64,000 nucleotides of DNA from an uncultured Bacteroidales bacterium (lineage in GTDB: Bacteria > Bacteroidota > Bacteroidia > Bacteroidales > ML635J-15). Positions within the stretch are counted from its first letter, which is position 1, and every line of letters begins with the position of its first letter. The position numbers were made by a program, and so were the translations under genes. The stretch spans positions 39,238-103,237 of the forward strand of contig CALDKB010000041.1 in the NCBI GenBank assembly GCA_937899245.1, read 5' to 3'. Below, piece by piece: positions 50,087 through 58,906 of this stretch. The notes under the pieces were generated by a model. It saw nothing but the letters and a program-made list of their open reading frames with translations, ran no database searches and was not told the DNA's origin.

Positions 50087-53000
50087 ATGTCCGAATACAC
50101 CAACGTAGAGCGCCCGTTCCTCGACAAACTCCGCGAGATCGGGTGGAATGTAATAGATAAGGGTGACGGAGGAATTCCGCAGGACCCAGCCGAAACTTTG
50201 CGCACTTCTTTCGACGAGGTGATATTGAAAGATGAATTCTATCGTATGCTCGGCGAACTGAATCCATGGATTACAGACGCACAGAAGGACTATTGCTACG
50301 ATAAAATTGCCAATAACAATGGCTGTCTTATTGATGTGAACGAAAAGGTTCACAATTTGCTATATAAGGGTATTCCGTTGCCCGGCAAGAATGAGGTGTC
50401 TGGCGATGATAATCCAACAGCAAAAATCATAAACTTCGACCACTACGACAAGAATTCATTTATTGCAATGAATCAGTTCCGTGTTAATACCTACAATACT
50501 AAGCCATACATCATTCCTGACATTGTTTGTTTTGTAAACGGATTGCCTCTTATTGTAATCGAATGCAAGGATGAAGATGTTTCGGAGCCGTTAAGCGAGG
50601 CCTACGACCAGATTAAACGGTATGCAAATCAACGTGTAGATGATGATTATTTTTCGGAAGGTTCTGCCGAAGGTAGTGAACGGCTGTTCCACACCAATTT
50701 GTTCAGTGTCATAACTCACGGTGTTGGGGCACGTTGTGGTACAATATCGGCCGATTTTGAATTTTATCTTGACTGGAGGGATATTTTCCCGGAAGAATAT
50801 GCCGAAGGCATCAACATTGAGCCTAGTGAAAGGCAGGAGGTAATGATAAAAGGTATGTTCAATCACGAAATTCTGATCGACATACTTCGCAATTTCACAA
50901 TCTTCACAAAGAAAGACGATGAAATAATAAAGATTATCTGTCGTTATCAGCAGTATCGTGCTGTAGGTAAGATGATTGAGAAACTGCTTGGCGGAAAGGA
51001 TTGGAAATCACGCAGCGGTGTAATATGGCATACACAGGGAAGTGGCAAATCATTCACAATGGTGTTCCTGGTCCGTAAGATGCGCCATATAGAAGGTTTG
51101 AAGGATTATCGGGTGCTTATGGTAGTTGACCGTCAGGACCTTGAAACGCAGCTTGCCGAAACTGCCGAATATACTGGTGAATTACGCCACAATCCTAAAA
51201 ATAACAAGATACAGAATATAGTTGAGGACCGTACGGCGCTTAACAAACTTGAAGGAGAAACTGCCGACCTAAACCTTGTTATGATTCACAAGTTTGGCGA
51301 AAATCACGAGTACACTCTCGAGTCGCTTGTCAAGTCTGGTATTGTGCCAAAATACGAATCATTCCCTGTCATAAACGACAGAGAACATATTCTCATACTA
51401 ATAGATGAGGCTCACCGTTCGCAAGGCGGAGAAATGTGCGACAATTTGTTCCAGGCATTTCCCAATGCAGCACGTATCGGTTTTACCGGAACACCACTTA
51501 TAACGCCGAGGCATAAGGCAACTACATGCGAACGTTTTGGACAGGAGGCTGGAGAGTTTATCGATACGTACAAAATGAATGATTCGGTAAGGGACAGGGC
51601 AACCGTCGACATCAAGTACATAGGACGCAAAAGCGATGACAAAATTCCAAACAAGGATGAATTTGATGATGCGTTTGAAAATATTTTCAGCAATCGCACA
51701 TCTGAAGAACGTATTGAGATTCAGAAAAGGTACGGTACGATGATTGCCTATCTTGAAAGTACGGAACGTGTAAAGAAAAACGCACGTGATATGCTTTCCC
51801 ATTATGTGACCGAAATACTTCCTAATGGATTTAAGGCTCAGGTTGTTGCATCATCTATATTGGGTGCTGTGAGATATAAGATTGCATTGGAACGTATGAT
51901 TCCCGAATTTATCAAGGCGGAGGAAAGCAAATCGGATGAAGAACGTGATGAAGTTACGTTGCAACGTTTGAAAATGCTTAAGGTACGTGCTGTTGTTTCA
52001 AGTTGTGGAAATAATGAAGCTGCCATTATCCGCGATGCAAGAACTCAAGCTGTAACCGATGATGCCATAGTAAATTTCAAGAAGAAGTTTAATCCGGAAG
52101 AAGAACTTACTGGTATTGGAATACTTTGTGTCTGCGACAGACTTCTCACCGGCTTTGATGCCCCAATCGAGCAGGTTATGTATCTTGACAAGAATCTGTC
52201 GGAACACAATCTTATGCAGGCTATTACGCGTGTAAATCGTCCAAAGAAGAACAAGACGCACGGTTTGGTAGTCGATTATTATGGTATTACCAAAAATCTT
52301 CATAAGGCACTTGGAATTTACAATTCAGATGAAGAAAAAGAGGCCGAGCTTGACCTGAAGGAATTCGAAACATATTTCAAGGCAATTGAAAAAGAAATTC
52401 CTGAATTGGAAATGCGCTACAATAAAATCATACAGCATTTTACCAATCAAGGCATTACCGACATTAAAGATTTTCTTGAGCAGAGGCTGGGACCAGAACA
52501 AGAAAAGGATATTTGTGAAAGGATCATCAATGTAGCTGAAAGTGTAAAGTTCCGTTCTGAATTTGATGCCCTGTTGCGTTTGTTCTTTGATATTTTTGAC
52601 CTGTTGTTCAACGCACCAGGAACGCGTAGCAACTATTATGTTCCTGCAAAACGTATGGCATATATATTGGCACTTATTCGTTGGCACTACAAGGACCCAA
52701 CACTTGATTTAAAGTGGGCAAGTGAAAAGGTACGGAGGTTGCTTGATAAGTATCTGCAGTCTGATGGAGTTCGTGAAACTGTTCCAGATGTTAGCATCTT
52801 CTCAAATGATTTTCCGAAGGTAGTAAATAAGATGTACAAGAAACCACAGACAAAGGCATCTATAATGGAACACCAAATCCGCGACAGGATTATCATTAAG
52901 TTGGGTGAGGGCAAAAACACTGCATTATACCAGAAATTCAAGGATAGAATGGATAATATCTTGAGCACGTACGCAGAAAATTGGGAGGCAATGATTACAG

Positions 53001-53362
53001 AACTTGAACAGTTACGTGAAGAAATGTCTAATCCAAAGTCGCCTGTTGTTTCTGAAGAAAAAGTGCCGTTCTATGATAAGTTGTGCCAGTGGGCAAATGT
53101 TGACTTTGAGGAGAAGCACGATAATATCATAGTTGTTACAGATAGGGTGCTGAATATAATTCTAGCATCAATGCAAATTCCTAATATCTGGACAAAGCCA
53201 ACAGATGTTGAAAAACTTAGAGGAAATATTGGCACGGCATTAAGATTTTCTGGAATACCTGAATTAAAAGCTAATAGTGATACAATTGTCTCCGATATAA
53301 TAAATCTTGCAAAGAACAATGAAAGTGTTCTAAGAAGGTGTTTAAACAATGAAAGTAGGTAG
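50087..53362 (+). CDS. hsdR: Type I restriction enzyme HsdR
   Basis: This 1091-aa protein has the three standard parts. The N-terminal nuclease has PD and ECK (Asp145 in IIPDIVCFV, Glu159 and Lys161 in IVIECKDED). The SF2 translocase has Walker A TQGSGKSFT near residue 318, DEAHRSQGG, GFTGTPL and motif VI QAITRVNRP. A C-terminal helical region contacts HsdM. It translocates DNA with ATP and cuts at a distance from unmethylated sites. The gene is full length. The YgjP-type peptidase gene overlaps its end by 14 bp. Confidence 0.96.
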   Translation: MSEYTNVERPFLDKLREIGWNVIDKGDGGIPQDPAETLRTSFDEVILKDEFYRMLGELNPWITDAQKDYCYDKIANNNGCLIDVNEKVHNLLYKGIPLPGKNEVSGDDNPTAKIINFDHYDKNSFIAMNQFRVNTYNTKPYIIPDIVCFVNGLPLIVIECKDEDVSEPLSEAYDQIKRYANQRVDDDYFSEGSAEGSERLFHTNLFSVITHGVGARCGTISADFEFYLDWRDIFPEEYAEGINIEPSERQEVMIKGMFNHEILIDILRNFTIFTKKDDEIIKIICRYQQYRAVGKMIEKLLGGKDWKSRSGVIWHTQGSGKSFTMVFLVRKMRHIEGLKDYRVLMVVDRQDLETQLAETAEYTGELRHNPKNNKIQNIVEDRTALNKLEGETADLNLVMIHKFGENHEYTLESLVKSGIVPKYESFPVINDREHILILIDEAHRSQGGEMCDNLFQAFPNAARIGFTGTPLITPRHKATTCERFGQEAGEFIDTYKMNDSVRDRATVDIKYIGRKSDDKIPNKDEFDDAFENIFSNRTSEERIEIQKRYGTMIAYLESTERVKKNARDMLSHYVTEILPNGFKAQVVASSILGAVRYKIALERMIPEFIKAEESKSDEERDEVTLQRLKMLKVRAVVSSCGNNEAAIIRDARTQAVTDDAIVNFKKKFNPEEELTGIGILCVCDRLLTGFDAPIEQVMYLDKNLSEHNLMQAITRVNRPKKNKTHGLVVDYYGITKNLHKALGIYNSDEEKEAELDLKEFETYFKAIEKEIPELEMRYNKIIQHFTNQGITDIKDFLEQRLGPEQEKDICERIINVAESVKFRSEFDALLRLFFDIFDLLFNAPGTRSNYYVPAKRMAYILALIRWHYKDPTLDLKWASEKVRRLLDKYLQSDGVRETVPDVSIFSNDFPKVVNKMYKKPQTKASIMEHQIRDRIIIKLGEGKNTALYQKFKDRMDNILSTYAENWEAMITELEQLREEMSNPKSPVVSEEKVPFYDKLCQWANVDFEEKHDNIIVVTDRVLNIILASMQIPNIWTKPTDVEKLRGNIGTALRFSGIPELKANSDTIVSDIINLAKNNESVLRRCLNNESR

Positions 53363-54032
53363 TCTTGATATAGAGATAAAACGTTCTGCGCGGAAAAAGA
53401 CCATTACAGTTAACATAGAACGCGATGGAAGTGTAAATGCAGTAGCACCTATTGGTTGCTCCGATGAAGTTATATACAAGGAGTTGCTTGCACGAGAATA
53501 TATTATTTGCAAGCACGTTGCCAATAGAAAAGCCGTGTGTAAAGCATATATTAAAAGGACCTTCGTGAATGGACAATCTTTTTTATATATGGGGCAATCA
53601 TATAACTTGCAAATATCCACAACTGCGAAAAAATCTATTGAAATAGTTGATGACAAGATTGTTTTAGCCGAAAAATTTCTACCCAAGGCGCGAGAAACAT
53701 TTGTTAGATTTTATAAAAAGCAGGGATTACCATACATACAAGAACGTGTTGCTCACTTTTCCAAGATGGTTGGACGCGAACCTTCTTCAGTTAAAATAAT
53801 GGAGCTTGGAGCGCATTGGGCCTCATGTACACCACAAAAATATTTAAACTTCCATTGGAAATGCATTATGGCAAAACCTATTATTATTGACTATTTGGTC
53901 GTTCACGAGTTAACGCATCTCAAGTATCCTCAGCATACACAGCAATTTTGGGATGCAGTATTTAGCGTTATGCCTAATTACAAGGAATGTGAAGATTGGT
54001 TGCATGAGTATGGTGTAACATTGAGTTTGTGA
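53349..54032 (+). CDS. YgjP-like (DUF45) metallopeptidase
   Basis: The 227-aa protein has the zinc motif HELTH in VVHELTHLKYPQHTQQFWDA, and SCTPQKYLNFHWKCIMAKP upstream of it. Both are conserved blocks of the YgjP/DUF45 family. Genes of this family are regularly attached to the 3' end of type I RM operons. The substrate is unknown, but a role in turnover of the restriction subunit is sometimes suspected. The ATG at 53349 lies inside hsdR (14-bp overlap), so translation is coupled. It is the last gene of the island, 58 bp before the right repeat. Confidence 0.92.
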   Translation: MKVGSLDIEIKRSARKKTITVNIERDGSVNAVAPIGCSDEVIYKELLAREYIICKHVANRKAVCKAYIKRTFVNGQSFLYMGQSYNLQISTTAKKSIEIVDDKIVLAEKFLPKARETFVRFYKKQGLPYIQERVAHFSKMVGREPSSVKIMELGAHWASCTPQKYLNFHWKCIMAKPIIIDYLVVHELTHLKYPQHTQQFWDAVFSVMPNYKECEDWLHEYGVTLSL

Positions 54033-54090
54033 AAAGATATCTGTTAATTAGCATTAATTTATGGAGAAATGTGGTGCCTGAGATTTTGTT

Positions 54091-54110
54091 CGGACCGACA
54101 GAAATCTCGC
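54091..54110 (+). repeat. attR-like direct repeat
   Basis: It is identical over 20 bp to the tRNA-Lys 3' end plus flank at 41082-41101. The upstream bases do not match a tRNA, as expected for the distal end of an element that restored the tRNA on integration. Confidence 0.85.
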
Positions 54111-54129
54111 TGATGCGGGATTTTTTTTT
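54105..54129 (+). terminator. Hairpin and T-run beside the right repeat
   Basis: TCTCGC / GCGGGA (one G-U) with a 4-nt loop is followed by nine T. It is probably the original terminator of tRNA-Lys before the island inserted. Confidence 0.6.
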
Positions 54130-54166
54130 ATGCCCATATCGCAAGTCCTTTTTATAAAAATATGTT

Positions 54167-54174
54167 TACCTTTG
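54167..54174 (+). promoter_or_regulatory. Probable promoter of the radical SAM gene
   Basis: TACCTTTG fits TAnnTTTG. It is 185 bp before the ATG at 54360, which implies a long leader. Confidence 0.5.
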
Positions 54175-54359
54175 TGCTAGCGTTATAAAAGTACAATAAT
54201 TCGCATACTGGTCGGCAGTCGAAGTCATTATGCAAACGACCCTTCGGCTAACGCTCAGGGTGCGAAAAACAACACAGAAACGGCGTTAGCCACATAAACT
54301 TAGAAACCATTAAACCTTTTAGATATTAAACCTTTCAACCTTTAAACTTTTCATTCCTT

Positions 54360-55121
54360 ATGTCCACCTTTCTTTTCGATAACATAGTTTTTGGTCCGGT
54401 GCGTTCGCGCCGACTGGGCAACTCGTTAGGCATAAACCTTTTGCCGATAAATGCAAAATTCTGCACTTTCAACTGCGTATATTGCGAATGCGGTTGGAAT
54501 AAAGATGTGAAAATTGAACTTCCACGACTTGCCGACATAGTGCCGATAATGGAGAAATATTTCGCCGAAAACACCAACGACCTTGATGTAATTACCTTCG
54601 CTGGTAATGGCGAACCGACAATAAACCCCGATTTCCCGGAAATTGTTGACGAAACAGTTCGTCTTCGTGATAAATATTTGCCAAATGTCAAAATTTCGGT
54701 CCTTACTAATGCAACAAACTTGGATAAGCCAAGAGTTGTAGATGCATTGAAAAAGATTGACGAACCGATATTGAAGATTGACACTTTCATTCAGTCGGAT
54801 TTTGAACTTATCAATCAGCCAACTTCCAAGATGTCGATTGCTTCTATAGTTGACAATATCGCCGACAATTTTGCACATCCGATTATACAGACAATGTTTA
54901 TGCGTGGCGATATCAACGGAAATTTCTTCGATAATACTACAGAAGACTCCTTGCAGATTTATTTCGAGACCTTGGAACGCTTGTCGCCGTCGCAGGTGAT
55001 GATTTATTCTATAGCACGCGAAACTCCGTTGTCTGGTTTGCAGAAGGTTGCTCCCGAGGAACTCGAGAAAATAGGGGAGAGCATCCGCGCCTTAGGTTTC
55101 AATACACTTGTAACTCCGTAA
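54360..55121 (+). CDS. Radical SAM protein
   Basis: At 253 aa, the iron-sulphur cluster motif CxxxCxxC is in KFCTFNCVYCECGWN (Cys near residues 39, 43 and 46). VITFAGNGEPTINPDFPEIV supplies the GGE-like SAM-binding strand. TNATNLDKPRVVDALKKIDE and the C-terminal ETPLSGL block follow. This resembles the small COG0731-type radical SAM proteins, whose reaction is not known. It ends one base before the glycosyltransferase start, so the two are cotranscribed. Confidence 0.9.
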   Translation: MSTFLFDNIVFGPVRSRRLGNSLGINLLPINAKFCTFNCVYCECGWNKDVKIELPRLADIVPIMEKYFAENTNDLDVITFAGNGEPTINPDFPEIVDETVRLRDKYLPNVKISVLTNATNLDKPRVVDALKKIDEPILKIDTFIQSDFELINQPTSKMSIASIVDNIADNFAHPIIQTMFMRGDINGNFFDNTTEDSLQIYFETLERLSPSQVMIYSIARETPLSGLQKVAPEELEKIGESIRALGFNTLVTP

Positions 55122-55122
55122 T

Positions 55123-56286
55123 TTGAAGGCAGGTGACAAAATATTAGTTGCGCCTCTTGACTGGGGTCTTGGTCACGCATCGCGTTGTGTGCCAATAATC
55201 AATTTTTTGCTTGAGCAGAAAGTTAATGTAATTATTGGTGGCAGTGGCAGTTCACTTGAATATCTGAAACAACGCTTTCCAAAGTTAACGTATGTAGAAT
55301 TGCCTTCTGCAAAATTGAATTATGGCAAAAAGGGCATGGTTTCTATGCCGTTTTTTTTGTCTATGTGCAAGTTCGCTTGTAATATTAGAAAAGAGCATCG
55401 TGCATTGGAAAAAATAGTGCGAGAATATGCAATAGATTATGTATTTTCCGACAATCGTCTGGGCTTGTACACAAAATCTGCAACGACTTATTATATGACC
55501 CATCAGTTCAATTTCGACAATGGCTTCTTGAATAAAATTTCAGCCAATATTATGAAGAAATTGCATCGCCATTATATCAATAAGTATGATTTGTGCTGTG
55601 TGTCTGATGTTGCTGGCGAAAAGTCTTTGTCGGGAATTTTGTCCGAAACCGATTTGAAAGTTATGCATTTGGGTCCTTTGTCGAGATTTAATGAACAGTT
55701 TGGGCCTTGTGCAATCGCCACTTCGACTTACTTCGACTTACTTCGACTATGCTCACTACAAGTCGCTCAGGACAAGTCGCCCAGTGAGCTTGGGGAACGG
55801 TGTGGCAGGTCAGCTCCGGTTAGCGGTGAGGCTGATTTACTTATCTTGTCTGGCATTGAACCACAGCGTAGCATCTTGGAAAAGATATTTATTGACAAAT
55901 ATTCGGCAATGCAGGATCGAGAACTCGTTATTGTTCGGGGCCTTGTCGAAACTGATAAAGATTTGGTTGTGCCGGCAAATATCACATACGAGAACAATCC
56001 GCCAGATAGCAAGATTGCTGAGTTGATTCTTTCTTCGAATAAAGTTTTTTGTCGTAGTGGTTATAGTACTCTTTGCGATTTGGCTGCATTGAATCGTCGA
56101 GCTGTGCTTATCCCTACACCACGCCAGCCCGAACAGGAATATCTGGCTATGCGTTTCAGTCGCGAATTTGACTTTCCTGCTTTTCAGCAGAAGCAGCTTG
56201 CCGATATTGTTTTCTCGGAAATTATTTACAAGCATGAGTGGGATTGCGAAAATACTTGTAATCTGAATATCCTGTTGGAAAATTAA
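55123..56286 (+). CDS. MurG-like glycosyltransferase with in-frame insertion
   Basis: The 387-aa protein starts with TTG, 1 bp after the preceding stop. No ATG precedes the conserved start ILVAPLDWGLGHASRCVPII. The C-terminal half has ILEKIF, ELVIVRGLVE, FCRSGYSTLCDLAALNRRAV and TPRQPEQEYLAMRF, typical nucleotide-sugar-binding blocks of the GT-B fold. Residues about 200-237 (bases 55720-55830) look foreign: a 10-bp tandem repeat CTTCGACTTA and a palindrome-rich stretch encode low-quality protein sequence between QFGP and DLLILSG. The rest is intact and in frame. The sugar and acceptor are unknown. Confidence 0.78.
   Translation: MKAGDKILVAPLDWGLGHASRCVPIINFLLEQKVNVIIGGSGSSLEYLKQRFPKLTYVELPSAKLNYGKKGMVSMPFFLSMCKFACNIRKEHRALEKIVREYAIDYVFSDNRLGLYTKSATTYYMTHQFNFDNGFLNKISANIMKKLHRHYINKYDLCCVSDVAGEKSLSGILSETDLKVMHLGPLSRFNEQFGPCAIATSTYFDLLRLCSLQVAQDKSPSELGERCGRSAPVSGEADLLILSGIEPQRSILEKIFIDKYSAMQDRELVIVRGLVETDKDLVVPANITYENNPPDSKIAELILSSNKVFCRSGYSTLCDLAALNRRAVLIPTPRQPEQEYLAMRFSREFDFPAFQQKQLADIVFSEIIYKHEWDCENTCNLNILLEN
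55720..55830 (+). repeat. Repeat-like insertion inside the glycosyltransferase gene
   Basis: CTTCGACTTA is repeated in tandem, followed by CTTCGACTAT and then AAGTCGCTCAGGACAAGTCG, with GTCGC repeats and a CTCACT/AGTGAG inverted pair. The stretch keeps the frame open, but its coding quality differs from the flanks. The boundaries are approximate. Confidence 0.55.
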
Positions 56287-56300
56287 AGAGCCTCACAAAA

Positions 56301-56335
56301 GCAAAAAGGCTCGGAAAAAATCCGAGCCTTTTTGC
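56301..56335. terminator. Bidirectional intrinsic terminator
   Basis: A perfect 15-bp stem GCAAAAAGGCTCGGA and its complement encloses a 5-nt A loop. It serves the convergent glycosyltransferase (+) and lipoprotein (-) genes. The core stem is the same as at 1645-1672. Confidence 0.9.
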
Positions 56336-56352
56336 TATGTTTATTGTTTTGA

Positions 56353-57147
56353 TTACTTTCTTGGGGTTAAAACTAACTCTTCGTATCCGTTGTCCTGGTA
56401 AGAAGCACCAGTGCTAGAGCTTCCTTCAAGCTGTTCCTGCAAGAAGAAAGAGTCAATCTTTTGGTAAAGCTTCATTTCCTTGTTCCTAAGTTCTACTATT
56501 GCGTAGATAGTACTTACAACACCATTAGCGAACTTGTCGTTAACAACGTCCTTGCTGAGCAACTGAGGAACAGAAACACCACCTTCGTCGTCATCGCTAG
56601 TGATTGACTTATATGTGTAAGTAGTAGTTTTCTTGTCTTCAATAACGAAAGCAAGTCTTTCCTTGTTCTTGTAGTCGTCGATGCCTGCCAAGAAATTCCA
56701 ACTACCAGTCATTTCTTCTGTAACCTTAGTCAAGATAACAGTTGCAACATCATCGTCTTCACCAGAAAGGTCTTCTGAATATTCATATTTGTATTTCATT
56801 TCAGCACGGCCGTGCTTGTAGAACTTGAAGTAGTATGTACCTTCCTGCTGGTTAGGTTCCTTTGTGATTTTACCGTTCAATGTACGTACGCTATCAGTTC
56901 CAACGATTGTGATAACCTGTTTCCATGAATCACCATCAACAGTTGTTACGGTCTTAGTGTTTACATTGTTTTCTTTTCTTTCAACATCAGAAGTAAGTTT
57001 TGAAACGGTCCAAGTGCCTTCTACTCTTGCTTTTCTGCTGCGGAATGTTAAGAATGGATCTTCGTCTCCCTTTTTACATCCTGTAAAAACCATTGGCAAA
57101 GCCAACAAGCAAATGAGTACGATACTCAAAAATTTCTTTGCATTCAT
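56353..57147 (-). CDS. Predicted lipoprotein, lipocalin-like
   Basis: The 264-aa protein has a type II signal peptide (LLALPMVFTGC, then KKGDED). The mature part opens with VEGTWTVSKL, a lipocalin/calycin-like start. It continues with alternating strands: WKQVITIVGTDS, TYYFKFYKHGRAEMKYKYEY and VIEDKKTTTYTYKSI. No enzyme motif is seen. It is monocistronic on the minus strand. It is probably an envelope lipoprotein of unknown function. Confidence 0.75.
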   Translation of the reverse strand: MNAKKFLSIVLICLLALPMVFTGCKKGDEDPFLTFRSRKARVEGTWTVSKLTSDVERKENNVNTKTVTTVDGDSWKQVITIVGTDSVRTLNGKITKEPNQQEGTYYFKFYKHGRAEMKYKYEYSEDLSGEDDDVATVILTKVTEEMTGSWNFLAGIDDYKNKERLAFVIEDKKTTTYTYKSITSDDDEGGVSVPQLLSKDVVNDKFANGVVSTIYAIVELRNKEMKLYQKIDSFFLQEQLEGSSSTGASYQDNGYEELVLTPRK

Positions 57148-57299
57148 AATAAATAATTATATCGACTTCAAAATATACATTTAAGGACGGCAAAATAAGT
57201 ACAAATATTTTTATCAACAAAATATTTTCTTTATTTTTTCACTCGTAATTTGACTTTCATTTTTGTGCCTAAATGCCGCTCGGTATAAAAAAAATACAC

Positions 57300-57307
57300 T
57301 ACTTTTG
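57300..57307 (+). promoter_or_regulatory. Probable promoter of the membrane protein-dprA-tatD operon
   Basis: TACTTTTG fits TAnnTTTG, 20 bp before the ATG at 57328. Confidence 0.6.
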
Positions 57308-57327
57308 TTGTTCAAAATAAATATAAT

Positions 57328-57783
57328 ATGGTTATTGATACGAAGGAAATATCATCAAGAGTGAAATTAGGTTCGATGCTGGCCGTGCTAGTGTTTGCCA
57401 TTGTCGTTGTGCTCGATTTGATTTTTACATGGTTGCCCAAGCACATATTGGAATATGTTTGCCTGATTCTTTTTGTGCTTATGGAAGCATACCTTATTAT
57501 TCGCAAGTTCAATTACATTTTATATAATTCGGATGGCTTTAAGATAATCTTGAAATACACATCGTTAGGAATGCTGTCGTCGGGAAACTACAGGCTCGAA
57601 ATACCAAAGAAGGATTTCGTTGATGTAGAGGTTAAGAAGTCGTGCCTTGGCCTTCGTAAGATGATACTTATTTATGTTAAGTCGCCACAAGGCATTGCAA
57701 AGTTCAAGCCGATAAGCGTTTCCATATTGTCCTCCAAGGAACTCAACGACATGATTGAGGACTTAAATGGCTTTAAGAGTTAA
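57328..57783 (+). CDS. Small membrane protein, PH-like soluble domain
   Basis: This 151-aa protein has two adjacent transmembrane segments (LGSMLAVLVFAIVVVLDLIF and ILEYVCLILFVLMEAYLII). A cytoplasmic beta-rich domain follows (LYNSDGFKIILKYTSLG, RLEIPKKDFVDVEVKKSC), resembling bacterial PH-like domains. I do not recognise a named family. It is the first gene of an operon with dprA (2-bp gap) and the TatD-family gene, but nothing in it points to a DNA-uptake role. Confidence 0.7.
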   Translation: MVIDTKEISSRVKLGSMLAVLVFAIVVVLDLIFTWLPKHILEYVCLILFVLMEAYLIIRKFNYILYNSDGFKIILKYTSLGMLSSGNYRLEIPKKDFVDVEVKKSCLGLRKMILIYVKSPQGIAKFKPISVSILSSKELNDMIEDLNGFKS

Positions 57784-57785
57784 TT

Positions 57786-58904
57786 ATGCCAGTTGACGAC
57801 AGGATTTATGATGTCGCCATTACGTTTCTTCATGGAATTGGCGATATAAATGCCAAGAAACTTTTGTCGTATTTCGGTACGGCAAAGGATTTGTTTTCCT
57901 CTTCGTACAAGGATTTGAAATCGGCACCGGGCGTAGGCGAGGTCATAGCTTCGCGTCTGTATGGCAGTTTCGAGTCGGCTTTGAATTCGGCCGAGGACGA
58001 ACTGCGTTATATTTATGCTAACGACGTGAATTTCATTTCTTTCGCCGACGACGCATATCCGGAGCAGCTTCGCGAGTGTGCCGATTCTCCAATGATACTA
58101 TATTATAAAGGTACACCGGATTTTTCTTCCCAGCATATTGTTAGCATTGTCGGAACACGTAATGCAACAAAATATGGCGTAGAGTTTTGCAACAAGTTTG
58201 TGGAAGATCTTGCGCATAAATATCCCGATGCTATTGTCGTCAGCGGTTTGGCGTATGGAATCGACGTTGTCGCTCATAAGGCCGCAATGGAGAATGGTCT
58301 TGCAACATGGGCGGTGCTCGGACATAGTCTTGAGACTATATATCCTGCTGTGCATAAGAAGGTGGCCGATAAAATGCTGGATACTAATGGCGCCCTGATT
58401 TCCGATTTCCACCACGGCGAAAGGATTGAACCGTCAAATTTCGTGAAGAGGAACAGAATTGTTGCCGGATTGTGCAATGCTTTGATTGTTGTCGAGTCTG
58501 GCGAAAAGGGCGGTTCGATTATAACTGCAAACATCGCAAACAACTACAACAAGGACGTTTTCGCCTTGCCTGGAAATATAACTTCTAACTATAGCAAGGG
58601 CTGCAACAAATTGATAAAGACGAACAGGGCGAATTTGTGTGAGTCGTTCGAAGACTTTGAATATATAATGAACTGGGCACCTAAGGTGCAAGCCAAACCG
58701 CTTAAGTTTGAGTTCGACTTTAACTTGACACCAGACGAGAAAAAGGTCGTCGACGTTCTTGGCAAGTACGAGTTCCTCGATATAGATAATTTGCGCCGGC
58801 AGTCGGAACTTTCTCCTAACGAATTGAGCTTGTGCTTGTTGCAGTTGGAGTTGAAGGGCGCAATAGTTTCGCTTCCCGGTAAGATTTTTTCAGTAAGAAG
58901 ATAA
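57786..58904 (+). CDS. dprA: DprA/Smf, DNA-processing protein
   Basis: The 372-aa protein has three parts. A helical N-terminus (1-70) carries a helix-hairpin-helix-like LKSAPGVGEVIASRL. The Rossmann core has VSIVGTRNATKYGVEF, VVSGLAYGIDVVAHKAA, GEKGGSIITANIA and ALPGNITSNYSKGCNKLI. A C-terminal winged helix follows (LDIDNLRRQSELSPNELSLC). DprA loads RecA onto incoming single-stranded DNA during transformation. It is widespread, so its presence alone does not prove competence. The TatD-family gene follows after 2 bp. Confidence 0.96.
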   Translation: MPVDDRIYDVAITFLHGIGDINAKKLLSYFGTAKDLFSSSYKDLKSAPGVGEVIASRLYGSFESALNSAEDELRYIYANDVNFISFADDAYPEQLRECADSPMILYYKGTPDFSSQHIVSIVGTRNATKYGVEFCNKFVEDLAHKYPDAIVVSGLAYGIDVVAHKAAMENGLATWAVLGHSLETIYPAVHKKVADKMLDTNGALISDFHHGERIEPSNFVKRNRIVAGLCNALIVVESGEKGGSIITANIANNYNKDVFALPGNITSNYSKGCNKLIKTNRANLCESFEDFEYIMNWAPKVQAKPLKFEFDFNLTPDEKKVVDVLGKYEFLDIDNLRRQSELSPNELSLCLLQLELKGAIVSLPGKIFSVRR

Positions 58905-58906
58905 TA

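Larger units (their letters stand above)
54033..54359. other. Right end of the island and leader of the radical SAM gene
   Basis: It contains the right att-like repeat (54091-54110), a terminator-like hairpin, a -7 motif (54167-54174), and a leader with repeated AACCTTT/AAACCTTT words (54306-54350). No gene is seen. Confidence 0.6.

Noticed and set aside
41556..54032. Island considered as a prophage or conjugative element
   Set aside because: No phage structural, relaxase, mobilisation or integrase gene is present; all genes are restriction- or defence-related.
54301..54359. AACCTTT/AAACCTTT-rich leader before the radical SAM gene considered as a riboswitch
   Set aside because: No stable stem or known aptamer pattern is visible; it is simple-sequence DNA.
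57328..58904. Small membrane protein plus dprA considered as a competence-specific pair
   Set aside because: The small protein has no competence-related motif, and dprA occurs widely in non-competent species.
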